From Chloroflexi bacterium RBG_13_46_14 (GTDB taxonomy: Bacteria > Chloroflexota > Dehalococcoidia > Dehalococcoidales > UBA2162): a stretch of DNA of 5,398 bases. Positions 1 to 4,597 of this stretch are shown here, piece by piece. The position numbers and the translations under genes were made by a program. Under the pieces are notes generated by a model. That model was not told the origin of the DNA, searched no databases, and saw only the letters and a program-made list of their open reading frames with translations. The stretch covers positions 1 to 5,398 of the forward strand of contig MGML01000049.1 of NCBI GenBank assembly GCA_001796415.1, given 5' to 3'. Each line of letters begins with the position of its first letter. Positions within the stretch are counted from its first letter, which is position 1.

Positions 1-378
1 GAGAAGATTTACAGTCCCTGCTTTCTCATGGAGGGAATCGACGTTCTGAGTAATAACACACTTGATAATACCCATTTTCTCAAGCTCTGCTAGTATATAA
101 TGTCCGGCATTCGGTTCAGCTTCACTCATATTTCCCACACCGAATGTGCTTTTCTGTGCATTTGACAGCGCATTCTCCCACCAATCGCCTGGATCCCTCA
201 TAAATTCCTCATAGCTTCTATATGCCCTTCTCTCAGCTTCCGGATTCAATGTCCATAAACCGGATGGTCCTCTATAATCCTGGATACCGGATTCCGTGGA
301 AATACCGGCTCCTGTCAGTGCAATGGCATATTTAGAATCCACCAGATCTCTGGCAGCTTTTTCAATAAGTCCATCCAT
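1..378 (-). CDS. Sir2-family NAD-dependent protein deacylase (sirtuin), N-terminal part
   Basis: Only the first 126 codons are in the window; the gene runs off the left edge. Sirtuins are cytoplasmic enzymes that remove acyl groups from protein lysines, consuming NAD+ and producing nicotinamide and O-acyl-ADP-ribose. The translation shows the NAD-binding signature GAGIST at residues 23-28, then SGIQDYRG at 30-37, and the second family signature TQNVDSLHEKAG at 110-121, where Gln111, Asn112 and Asp114 line the NAD/nicotinamide pocket. The catalytic His and the zinc-binding Cys pairs would lie beyond the edge. One deviation is Gln33, where the family usually has Pro (SGIPDFRG). The ATG at 378 is supported by GGGAG at 387-391, 8 nt upstream. 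Family assignment is firm; the acyl preference (acetyl or succinyl) cannot be read from this part. Confidence 0.95.
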   Translation of the reverse strand, partial: MDGLIEKAARDLVDSKYAIALTGAGISTESGIQDYRGPSGLWTLNPEAERRAYRSYEEFMRDPGDWWENALSNAQKSTFGVGNMSEAEPNAGHYILAELEKMGIIKCVITQNVDSLHEKAGTVNLL

Positions 379-379
379 G

Positions 380-481
380 CTACGTTCTCCCACGGTCGTG
401 CTTTCGGTTCAAGTATTTAACCATATCAAAGATATATTTATCCACACCTCTTTCGGAATATTTCTTCGCGGTTGACTTCAC
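380..481 (-). CDS. Possible 33-aa basic ORF just upstream of the sirtuin gene
   Basis: A GTG-initiated frame of 33 codons ends with TAG one base before the sirtuin ATG (TAG-C-ATG), an arrangement that would permit translational coupling. The predicted peptide is rich in Lys, Arg and Tyr (for example KKYSERGVDKYIFDM), reads like real protein and resembles no family I know. Against it, no Shine-Dalgarno is seen before the GTG. An internal ATG at codon 20 would give only 14 residues. It may be a leader peptide, the 3' end of a decayed gene, or chance. Confidence 0.25.
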   Translation of the reverse strand: MKSTAKKYSERGVDKYIFDMVKYLNRKHDRGRT

Positions 482-500
482 AAATTGGTTACTATATTAT
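472..500 (+). promoter_or_regulatory. Sigma-70-like promoter candidate upstream of the tRNA
   Basis: TTGACT (472-477) and TATTAT (495-500) are separated by 17 bp. This is a near-consensus pair pointing at the tRNA, about 90 nt upstream of it. A minus-strand TATAAT (496-501) overlaps the same -10 and could serve the sirtuin side, so this may be a divergent promoter region, though no good minus-strand -35 is visible. Confidence 0.55.
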
Positions 501-527
501 ATTTCCTGTAGATAAGCACGCTATATC

Positions 528-555
528 TTCCCTCATGTACTTTTGTGTTTATAAT
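528..555 (+). promoter_or_regulatory. tRNA-proximal promoter candidate
   Basis: A perfect TATAAT (550-555) lies about 40 nt upstream of the mature tRNA 5' end. The -35 is weak (TTCCCT, 528-533, spacer 16). It would start transcription near 562 and give a short 5' leader containing the hairpin at 567-585. Confidence 0.45.
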
Positions 556-566
556 ATTTACTCCAG

Positions 567-585
567 CAGGGGAGGCAGTTCCCTG
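567..585 (+). other. Hairpin in the tRNA precursor leader
   Basis: CAGGGGA (567-573) pairs with TTCCCTG (579-585), giving 7 bp with one G-U pair around the 5-nt loop GGCAG. It ends 9 nt before the tRNA acceptor stem. It might influence 5' processing; no T-run follows, so it is not a terminator. Confidence 0.45.
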
Positions 586-594
586 GCAGCACGC

Positions 595-666
595 GGGCTC
601 GTAGCTCAGCGGCAGAGCGGTCGGCTCATAACCGATTGGTCGTAGGTTCGATCCCTACCGAGCCCA
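595..666 (+). tRNA. tRNA with CAT anticodon (elongator Met, or Ile2 if lysidine-modified)
   Basis: A full cloverleaf can be drawn. The acceptor stem GGGCTCG (595-601) pairs perfectly with CGAGCCC (659-665). The D arm is GCTC/GAGC (604-607/615-618) and the anticodon stem GTCGG/CCGAT (620-624/632-636). The loop is CTCATAA with anticodon CAT at 627-629. The variable loop is 5 nt, and the T arm GTAGG/CCTAC (642-646/654-658) carries loop TTCGATC. The discriminator is A666, and CCA is not encoded. A paired G1-C72 and the absence of three consecutive GC pairs in the anticodon stem argue against initiator tRNA. Elongator Met and Ile2 both carry the CTCATAA loop and cannot be separated by eye. A T6 run (667-672) directly after the gene may end transcription. 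Part of the 3' half is duplicated downstream, see 1729-1768. Confidence 0.96.
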
Positions 667-832
667 TTTTTTATTTCCATTGATTTGCTCTCCCATTTAT
701 TTCCACGCTTGAAAATATAGAATTTGCGAGCTTTCTTGCGATATCTAGAGGAATATTAAGAAAATGATACGGCAAATTATCGTTTTACTTGCGTAGTTAC
801 TTGCCATTAATTCTAACTTGCCTTTACGATAC

Positions 833-861
833 TTGCATATATTAACGCAATATTAGATAAT
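833..861 (+). promoter_or_regulatory. Promoter candidate for the 45-aa ORF
   Basis: TTGCAT (833-838) and GATAAT (856-861) are 17 bp apart, and the start codon follows about 30 nt later. The -35 is embedded in a CTTGC repeat (832-836) and an inverted copy (866-870) sits at the predicted transcription start, so a protein bound to the repeats would be expected to block it. Confidence 0.5.
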
Positions 862-891
862 TAAGGCAAGTAAAGTAAATGGAGGCAAGAA

Positions 892-1029
892 ATGAAGGAG
901 ATAATAGAAGTAAGAGGGAAAGCCAAGAATGTTTTCAAGTACGTTGAGATGATGAAAAAACACAAGGGACATGTAACTCTCGGAGAACTGTCAAAGAATA
1001 TGAAATCTATAAAAGTAAATTTGCCTTAA
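892..1029 (+). CDS. Small basic protein of 45 aa, function unknown
   Basis: The ATG at 892 is preceded by GGAGG (881-885) with 6 nt spacing, and a promoter candidate lies upstream. The product is short, lysine-rich and predicted helical. Residues 13-27 (NVFKYVEMMKKHKGH) followed by TLGELSKNM (29-37) resemble the first two helices of a winged helix-turn-helix, but the chain stops where the recognition helix would be. I do not recognise a family. It lies inside the CTTGC repeat cluster, with repeats on both sides, and just upstream of the helix-turn-helix gene at 1109, in the same orientation. It may be a small regulator, an antitoxin-like protein or a truncated DNA-binding protein. The alternative ATG at 879 is in another frame and yields only a 22-codon ORF. 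Confidence 0.6.
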   Translation: MKEIIEVRGKAKNVFKYVEMMKKHKGHVTLGELSKNMKSIKVNLP

Positions 1030-1052
1030 TATAACTTGCCTAAAATAATAAC

Positions 1053-1081
1053 TTGACAAATTCGTTACCTTTTGTTATATT
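1053..1081 (+). promoter_or_regulatory. Strong promoter for the helix-turn-helix/coiled-coil gene
   Basis: A perfect TTGACA (1053-1058) and TATATT (1076-1081) have 17 bp between them. Transcription should start near 1088, about 20 nt before the ATG at 1109. The -35 overlaps a degenerate copy of the repeat (TAACTTGAC, 1049-1057), and an exact copy lies at 1032-1040, suggesting control through these sites. Confidence 0.75.
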
Positions 1082-1108
1082 GTTGCTAAATTACTAAGGT
1101 GCAGAATA

Positions 1109-1606
1109 ATGGCAAGAAAAGCCATAGTCGACAAAGATATAATCCTCGAACTGTTGAGAAAAGGAGAGACCACCCAGAGGATTGCGGCACGATTTAAAGT
1201 CAGCCGACAGGCAATAGACCTCCATAGAAAAGAGTTTATCAATAAAGGTCTACTGCCTGACAAAAGGGCAGCGCGAACCGGAAAAGAAACAGTTGAGTTC
1301 GTTAGCTCTACAGAGAAAATTGACAGCGCGAACGTTGCTGCGCAGAAACCGGTTTTAATAAAATCGGAAACACCGCCACAGGAAAATATTGAATCTCTTG
1401 ATACACACATCGACCTTATTATTAGTGCATTCAACGCTCTTAAAAGACTCCCGGTGGTTGAGAAAGAACTTAAAACTCTTAAACAGGAAAATGAAAAAGC
1501 AAAACTCGAAATTGAACGTCTGAAAGCACGTGAGAACAAGAGAATTGACCAGGAGAAACGCTGGATGCTGATTAACACCGAAGATATTCCCGGTTCCCCA
1601 TCCTGA
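1109..1606 (+). CDS. 165-aa DNA-binding protein with N-terminal helix-turn-helix and C-terminal coiled coil
   Basis: The first 45 residues form a resolvase/homeodomain-like helix-turn-helix: helix D10-K18, helix T22-F29 (TQRIAARF), turn KVS (30-32) and recognition helix R33-R40 (RQAIDLHR). A polar, probably disordered linker covers about 50-95. A long helix from about 103 to 150, rich in Glu, Lys and Leu (VEKELKTLKQENEKAK), should form a coiled coil for oligomerisation. It lacks catalytic residues of a recombinase, so a regulator or DNA-organising protein is likeliest. The architecture recalls KfrA-type plasmid proteins, which have an N-terminal DNA-binding domain and a coiled-coil tail and regulate themselves, but I see no specific sequence match. 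The start at 1109 has AAGGTG (1096-1101) 7 nt upstream. No clear terminator follows the stop. Confidence 0.85.
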   Translation: MARKAIVDKDIILELLRKGETTQRIAARFKVSRQAIDLHRKEFINKGLLPDKRAARTGKETVEFVSSTEKIDSANVAAQKPVLIKSETPPQENIESLDTHIDLIISAFNALKRLPVVEKELKTLKQENEKAKLEIERLKARENKRIDQEKRWMLINTEDIPGSPS

Positions 1607-1689
1607 GAAAAGTTTATTGTACCTCCGCAATACACTGACCATAAGGTTACCGGTATACTACCCGAACCACAATCAGGGGTATGTAAGTA

Positions 1690-1718
1690 TTGCCAGATAA
1701 GCAGGTTTACACTATAAT
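1690..1718 (+). promoter_or_regulatory. Near-consensus promoter before the tRNA-like fragment and lipoprotein gene
   Basis: TTGCCA (1690-1695) and a perfect TATAAT (1713-1718) are 17 bp apart. Transcription should begin near 1725, a few bases before the tRNA-like copy, and would run through a leader of about 190 nt to the lipoprotein ATG at 1914. No better promoter is visible closer to that gene. Confidence 0.65.
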
Positions 1719-1728
1719 GGTTCAATGA

Positions 1729-1768
1729 ATATCCGATTGGTCGTAGATTCGGAATGTTTCGATTCTAC
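1729..1768 (+). repeat. Degenerate direct repeat of the tRNA 3' half (possible attachment-site remnant)
   Basis: Bases 1729-1751 match tRNA bases 628-650 at 21 of 23 positions, from the anticodon loop through the variable loop into the T loop; the core CCGATTGGTCGTAG is exact. The copy then carries about 9 extra bases before a looser echo of the T loop and 3' T stem (TTTCGATTCTAC, 1757-1768). The acceptor 3' strand is not preserved, and no 5' half of a tRNA is found upstream. A repeat of a tRNA 3' portion downstream of an intact tRNA is the usual footprint of a tyrosine-recombinase element. Here no integrase is visible, so it is best called a remnant or a pseudo-tRNA fragment. Confidence 0.75.
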
Positions 1769-1913
1769 TTTGGTTATAAATCCATTACTTGATATAGCAG
1801 GTATATCATACGATCCGCTTAGACAAATAAGAAATCACTTTACTATTTCCACGGCCTTTCGGTGCACTCCCGGTACCGCTTAACCGGATCAAACTGTGAA
1901 GGAGGCAGTAGCA
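1769..1913 (+). other. Leader region before the lipoprotein gene
   Basis: With 1607-1768 this makes a gene-free stretch of about 300 bases. The first part (1607-1689) shows nothing I can name apart from a weak 5-bp hairpin after the upstream gene. The last part holds a small hairpin, CCGGT (1870-1874) with ACCGG (1883-1887) and an 8-nt loop, then the ribosome binding site AAGGAGG (1899-1905). I do not recognise a riboswitch. Confidence 0.4.
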
Positions 1914-2384
1914 ATGGCTTGGAAATCAATAATCATTGTTTTCATAGGCTTATGTCTTTTTATATCGTCATGTTACCCGGAATTATCGGTACAACAGTAC
2001 GATAAACTAAAAGAAGACCTGGAAAAACTCGATGAAAAACGTACGGTACTTGAACAAGAAGTAGAGTCTCTCTCAACGGAACTGGCGGAAATTAAAACAA
2101 AAAACACCGAGGTACGAGCCTATATCGATTTCCTTGTTCAGCTTGTTTCAACTCAGAATTCCGAAAGTCTGCTCGAAGGTGAATTCGACACCAAAGCTCT
2201 GGTTGAATCAAAAGAAAAACTGCTGGAATCCGCTGAAAAACTGAAAGATAGTGAAATAGAGTATTACCTCGGTCTGATCAGTCCGGAAAATGAAGCGCAG
2301 ACAGTTGGAATATATTATAAAACGATAGAAAGCTGCCTGAAAGCGATAAAGCAGGAACTTTCAGTCAAAGTAAACGGGGGATAA
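1914..2384 (+). CDS. Small coiled-coil lipoprotein, function unknown
   Basis: The 156-aa product begins with a lipoprotein signal peptide: MAWK, a hydrophobic stretch at residues 5-17, then a lipobox ISSC with the modifiable Cys at residue 20. The mature protein would be anchored on the outer face of the cytoplasmic membrane. Residues about 26-65 (KLKEDLEKLDEKRTVLEQE) show heptad-like Leu/Val spacing and should form a coiled coil, followed by a helical, acidic remainder with no recognised domain. I chose the ATG at 1914 because GGAGG (1901-1905) lies 8 nt before it. The longer GTG start at 1896 would place that ribosome binding site inside the gene and add six residues before the signal peptide. 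The gene stands alone, probably transcribed from 1690-1718, and converges on the SDR gene with only 34 bp between stops. Confidence 0.85.
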   Translation: MAWKSIIIVFIGLCLFISSCYPELSVQQYDKLKEDLEKLDEKRTVLEQEVESLSTELAEIKTKNTEVRAYIDFLVQLVSTQNSESLLEGEFDTKALVESKEKLLESAEKLKDSEIEYYLGLISPENEAQTVGIYYKTIESCLKAIKQELSVKVNGG

Positions 2385-2418
2385 GTCGTATCAAGGATTG
2401 CCGTAAGTGATATCTCCA

Positions 2419-3186
2419 CTATTGCAAGATAAATCCTCCGTCGAGAATAAACTCGGTACCGGTGATGTAGCTGGATTCATCGGAAGCAATAAACAGGATA
2501 CACTTGGCTATATCCTCCGGAGTACCAAGCCGCTTTAACGGTATAGCTTCAGCCATTTCTTTCATGAACACATCGGCGCCTTTGGGACTCCTCGCAGCGA
2601 TTCCCCGGAAAAGAGGGGTTAAAATATATCCGGGATGCACCGAATTTACTCTAATATTATAAGGACCATAAGTGGTGGCATCCGATTTTGTCATAAGACG
2701 GACGCCGCCTTTCGAAGCGTGATAGGCAAGGTCTTCTCCTCCTATAAGGCCCAGCATGGATGACATGTTTACGATACTCCCCCCGCCGGCCTGTTTCATG
2801 TAACCCAGTACGTGTTTCGTGCAGAAAAATACTCCCCTCAGGTTGATATCAATAACTCTGTCAAATTCCTCCGCGGTAAGTTCATGAGTTTCTTTCGGAG
2901 GGCCGGGGATACCGGCGTTATTTACGAGGATATCGATCTTTCCATATTTCCTGTTAATCTCCGAGTATGTTTTTTCTACTTCTTTCTCATTGGATACATT
3001 CATATGCCAGTAGGCAGCAATTCCGCCTTTACCTGTAATTTCCTCAACTGTCTGTTTTCCTGCCTCATCAGCTATATCGGTTATGGCCACCGATGCTCCT
3101 TCTTCAGCGAGAAGCAGAGCGGATGCTTTGCCTATTCCGGAGGCGCTTCCGGTCACTATCGCTACTTTATCTTTTACTCTGTCCAC
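2419..3186 (-). CDS. Classical short-chain dehydrogenase/reductase (SDR) oxidoreductase
   Basis: The 255-aa product has the usual length and all landmarks of a classical SDR, a cytoplasmic NAD(P)-dependent enzyme that interconverts alcohols and ketones, usually as a tetramer. The cofactor-binding TGSASGIG is at residues 12-19. Asp37 at the end of the second strand favours NAD(H) over NADP(H). NNAG is at 89-92 and the active-site Asn at 115. The catalytic triad is Ser142, Tyr155 and Lys159 (YHASK), followed by the PG motif at 185-186 and the C-terminal DGGF. Sequence alone does not fix the substrate; relatives are labelled 3-oxoacyl-ACP reductase, glucose dehydrogenase or cyclic alcohol dehydrogenase. 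The start is GTG, with a strong AGGAGG (3192-3197 on the complement) about 5 nt before it. A terminator at 3245-3285 separates it from the gene upstream, so it should have its own promoter, which I could not identify with confidence. Confidence 0.93.
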   Translation of the reverse strand: MDRVKDKVAIVTGSASGIGKASALLLAEEGASVAITDIADEAGKQTVEEITGKGGIAAYWHMNVSNEKEVEKTYSEINRKYGKIDILVNNAGIPGPPKETHELTAEEFDRVIDINLRGVFFCTKHVLGYMKQAGGGSIVNMSSMLGLIGGEDLAYHASKGGVRLMTKSDATTYGPYNIRVNSVHPGYILTPLFRGIAARSPKGADVFMKEMAEAIPLKRLGTPEDIAKCILFIASDESSYITGTEFILDGGFILQ

Positions 3187-3244
3187 GATATCCTCCTGAA
3201 AATCATGATAAAAAATGTCTAAACTAGCTTATGGCTAATATAAC

Positions 3245-3285
3245 AAAACAGCGACATCGGTAGTTTACCCGATGTCGCTGTTTTT
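3245..3285. terminator. Perfect bidirectional intrinsic terminator
   Basis: AAAACAGCGACATCGG (3245-3260) is the exact reverse complement of CCGATGTCGCTGTTTT (3269-3284), a 16-bp perfect stem around an 8-nt loop, with T5 at 3281-3285 on the plus strand and T4 on the minus strand. On the minus strand it lies about 50 nt past the stop of the 29-aa ORF and so would end that transcript before the SDR gene. No plus-strand gene immediately precedes it. Confidence 0.92.
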
Positions 3286-3332
3286 ATAGACTAAATCCGG
3301 CTTATTTCACTCAGGATGAAACTCCTGGTCTA

Positions 3333-3422
3333 TTACATTTTTCTTCGAACGTAAAATGCCCCAACAACCAAAGCAGCGATTAGTACCGTGAAAATAATAA
3401 TCGGTATATACATTGTTAACAT
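3333..3422 (-). CDS. 29-aa single-pass small membrane protein
   Basis: The ATG (3422-3420) is preceded by GAGAGGTG (3427-3434 on the complement) at good spacing. The product begins MLTMYIPIIIFTVLIAALV, is hydrophobic through about residue 23 and ends with the positively charged tail YVRRKM. That is a typical single transmembrane helix with, by the positive-inside rule, a cytoplasmic C-terminus. The gene has its own promoter candidate (3491-3519) and is followed by a perfect terminator (3245-3285), so it looks like a complete monocistronic unit. I recognise no family. Small proteins of this kind often modulate a larger membrane complex, or act as type I toxin-like peptides, but nothing here points to one role. 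It lies between the SDR gene and the zinc-ribbon gene, all on the same strand. Confidence 0.72.
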   Translation of the reverse strand: MLTMYIPIIIFTVLIAALVVGAFYVRRKM

Positions 3423-3490
3423 GGTTCACCTCTCTAACGAATCAGGTATTCCTTCAAGTTATCCACGAGAGTAATTTTATCGTAGTCTTA

Positions 3491-3519
3491 ATGTTATAAC
3501 AGAATTAACCATATGTCAA
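3491..3519 (-). promoter_or_regulatory. Promoter for the 29-aa membrane protein gene
   Basis: On the minus strand a perfect TTGACA (complement of 3514-3519) is followed after 17 bp by TAACAT (complement of 3491-3496); a TATAAC with a 15-bp spacer overlaps it. The promoter begins just past the stop of the zinc-ribbon gene and leaves an untranslated leader of roughly 60 nt. Confidence 0.6.
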
Positions 3520-3536
3520 AGGGATTTTTTCTTCTA

Positions 3537-4475
3537 TTATAATGAGTCAATTACAGATAATAATTGTTCATTAAAGAAGAACCATCCCAGCAGTGCGATG
3601 AGAGCAATAATACAGATTACTACTAACAGATAAATCCAGCCCAGATTACTTTTTTGCCCCGGTGTTTTAATAGCTCTCTGGTTCATCGCTCGCTCTTCCA
3701 GCTCATGTCTCCTCATAATGTCGAGGTTAGGAATTTTGCCGGACGATAAAGGCCATGGGTTTTTTTTAACCGGGGGACGAGTTTCTTCCCTCTGTATCGG
3801 TAATGGCTGAACTTGAGGTTCCTGCCATTGTACCGGCGGCTGTTGAGCGTAGGATCCCAGCCATTGCGCCGGCTGCTGCTGGACACGAGGATCCTGCCGC
3901 TGAGGTAGCGGAGGCTGAGGAGGTGGTGGTGGTTGTATATAAGGTTCTTCTCTTCGATAACGAGGTTGCTGAACCGGAGGTTGGCTTACGTTCTGTCGGT
4001 TTACCGGTTGAGGAGGGGGTGTCCCTCCGGTCTTAAAACCGGTTTCTCCATAACTGTAAACAGGCGTGACAAACGTTGTATCGCAAGCGTTACACCTGAA
4101 ATAATCGAAAACTTCTTTATAAGTGAGATTTACAGAGCCGCAACTTGGACACATTGCTTCTCCCCTGGCAGGTGGAGAAGCACTTGAACGGGTTAATGCG
4201 GATGAGTAATTTCCGTAGCTGGTTACCGGTTCCGTTGGGGAGGCAGGTTCTATAAACTCGGTTACTTCTTCGAGATTACGGCTGGATACTTTCCAATCTG
4301 CGACCGGTCGGCCGTAATTACAGTCCGGGCAATATTTCTGTCTTGAATCTTTATATCTGCCGCACTTGGGACATTTATCTATCAGTTGCCGGTTCAACAT
4401 TCTACCATGCTCGCGGCAGAATGACATCCCTTCATCAACTTCCTCCATACAATCCCAATATGCACAAAGTCGCAT
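3537..4475 (-). CDS. Zinc-ribbon, Pro/Gln-rich, C-terminally membrane-anchored protein
   Basis: The 312-aa product has a modular layout. The first zinc module uses C4, C9, C20 and H23 (CREH). A second, CPKC (35-38) with CPDC (49-52), is a zinc ribbon. A third is CPSC (109-112) with CNAC (128-131). Residues about 152-235 are rich in Pro and Gln with loose repeats (QQPAQW, QQPPVQW) and are probably disordered. A transmembrane helix at about 279-301 is followed by a 10-residue tail, so the zinc modules most likely face the cytoplasm (inference). Zinc ribbons bind nucleic acids or proteins; no catalytic site is visible. The ATG at 4475 is kept because C4 completes the first zinc module, although the ribosome binding site is weak (GGTG). 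A promoter with TATAAT lies at 4513-4542. I know no named gene with this exact architecture. Confidence 0.85.
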   Translation of the reverse strand: MRLCAYWDCMEEVDEGMSFCREHGRMLNRQLIDKCPKCGRYKDSRQKYCPDCNYGRPVADWKVSSRNLEEVTEFIEPASPTEPVTSYGNYSSALTRSSASPPARGEAMCPSCGSVNLTYKEVFDYFRCNACDTTFVTPVYSYGETGFKTGGTPPPQPVNRQNVSQPPVQQPRYRREEPYIQPPPPPQPPLPQRQDPRVQQQPAQWLGSYAQQPPVQWQEPQVQPLPIQREETRPPVKKNPWPLSSGKIPNLDIMRRHELEERAMNQRAIKTPGQKSNLGWIYLLVVICIIALIALLGWFFFNEQLLSVIDSL

Positions 4476-4512
4476 AATTTACACCAGAGTACTTATTCCG
4501 TATTTACCTGAA

Positions 4513-4542
4513 ATTATAAACGTTTACATTCTGATAACGCAA
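4513..4542 (-). promoter_or_regulatory. Promoter for the zinc-ribbon gene
   Basis: A perfect TATAAT (complement of 4513-4518) is preceded, with an 18-bp spacer, by TTGCGT (complement of 4537-4542). The spacer contains most of the 10-bp palindrome TAAACGTTTA (4517-4526), which touches the -10 and could be a regulator site. The predicted start leaves a leader of about 30 nt. Confidence 0.55.
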
Positions 4543-4597
4543 TACCAGGAGAGTAGCAGGGGAAATCATTTTACATAAATAACCCTAATCTGTGTAT

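Larger units (their letters stand above)
735..1057. repeat. Family of CTTGC/GCAAG-core repeats (best form TAACTTGCC)
   Basis: Exact CTTGC cores on the plus strand start at 735, 788, 800, 817, 832 and 1035; inverted GCAAG cores start at 866 and 885. Near matches are CTTGA at 1052, TTTGC at 1020 and GCAAA at 772. The fuller consensus is T-W-A-C-T-T-G-C-C. The four at 788-836 are spaced 12, 17 and 15 bp and face the two inverted copies, so the small ORF start is enclosed by opposing sites. Elsewhere in the window the same core appears only as scattered singletons. The copies overlap the -35 boxes of the promoters at 833 and 1053, which fits operator sites for an autoregulating DNA-binding protein; iterons or a partition site are alternatives. 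Confidence 0.7.

Noticed and set aside
764..796. 10-codon ATG frame as a leader peptide
   Set aside because: Too short, with a poor ribosome binding site; it cannot be told from chance.
735..1057. CRISPR array
   Set aside because: The repeat units are only 5-9 bp, occur in both orientations at irregular spacing and are interrupted by an ORF.
1075..1725. Long minus-strand open frame (216 codons), with a second one at 1355-1642
   Set aside because: Both are antisense to the 165-aa gene, which has a consensus promoter, ribosome binding site and a recognisable fold. Their translations are Ser/Phe/Leu-rich shadow sequence without a domain.
1840..1905. Possible cyclic-di-GMP (GEMM-I) riboswitch, because of TGCACTCC followed by GGTA and a CCGG pairing
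   Set aside because: The conserved 5' half and the tetraloop receptor are absent; only a short 3' resemblance and a 5-bp hairpin remain.
1896..1913. GTG start at 1896 for the lipoprotein
   Set aside because: It would place the AAGGAGG ribosome binding site inside the coding sequence and lengthen the signal peptide; the ATG at 1914 has ideal spacing.
2812..3222. Plus-strand open frame of 136 codons
   Set aside because: Antisense to the SDR gene, whose motifs are complete; the translation is Phe/Cys-rich and has no ribosome binding site.
3803..4578. Plus-strand open frames at 3803-4036, 3933-4187 and 4366-4578
   Set aside because: The first two lie opposite the zinc-ribbon gene and the third spans its start; the Val/Ala/Glu-rich one is the mirror of the Pro/Gln-rich tract.
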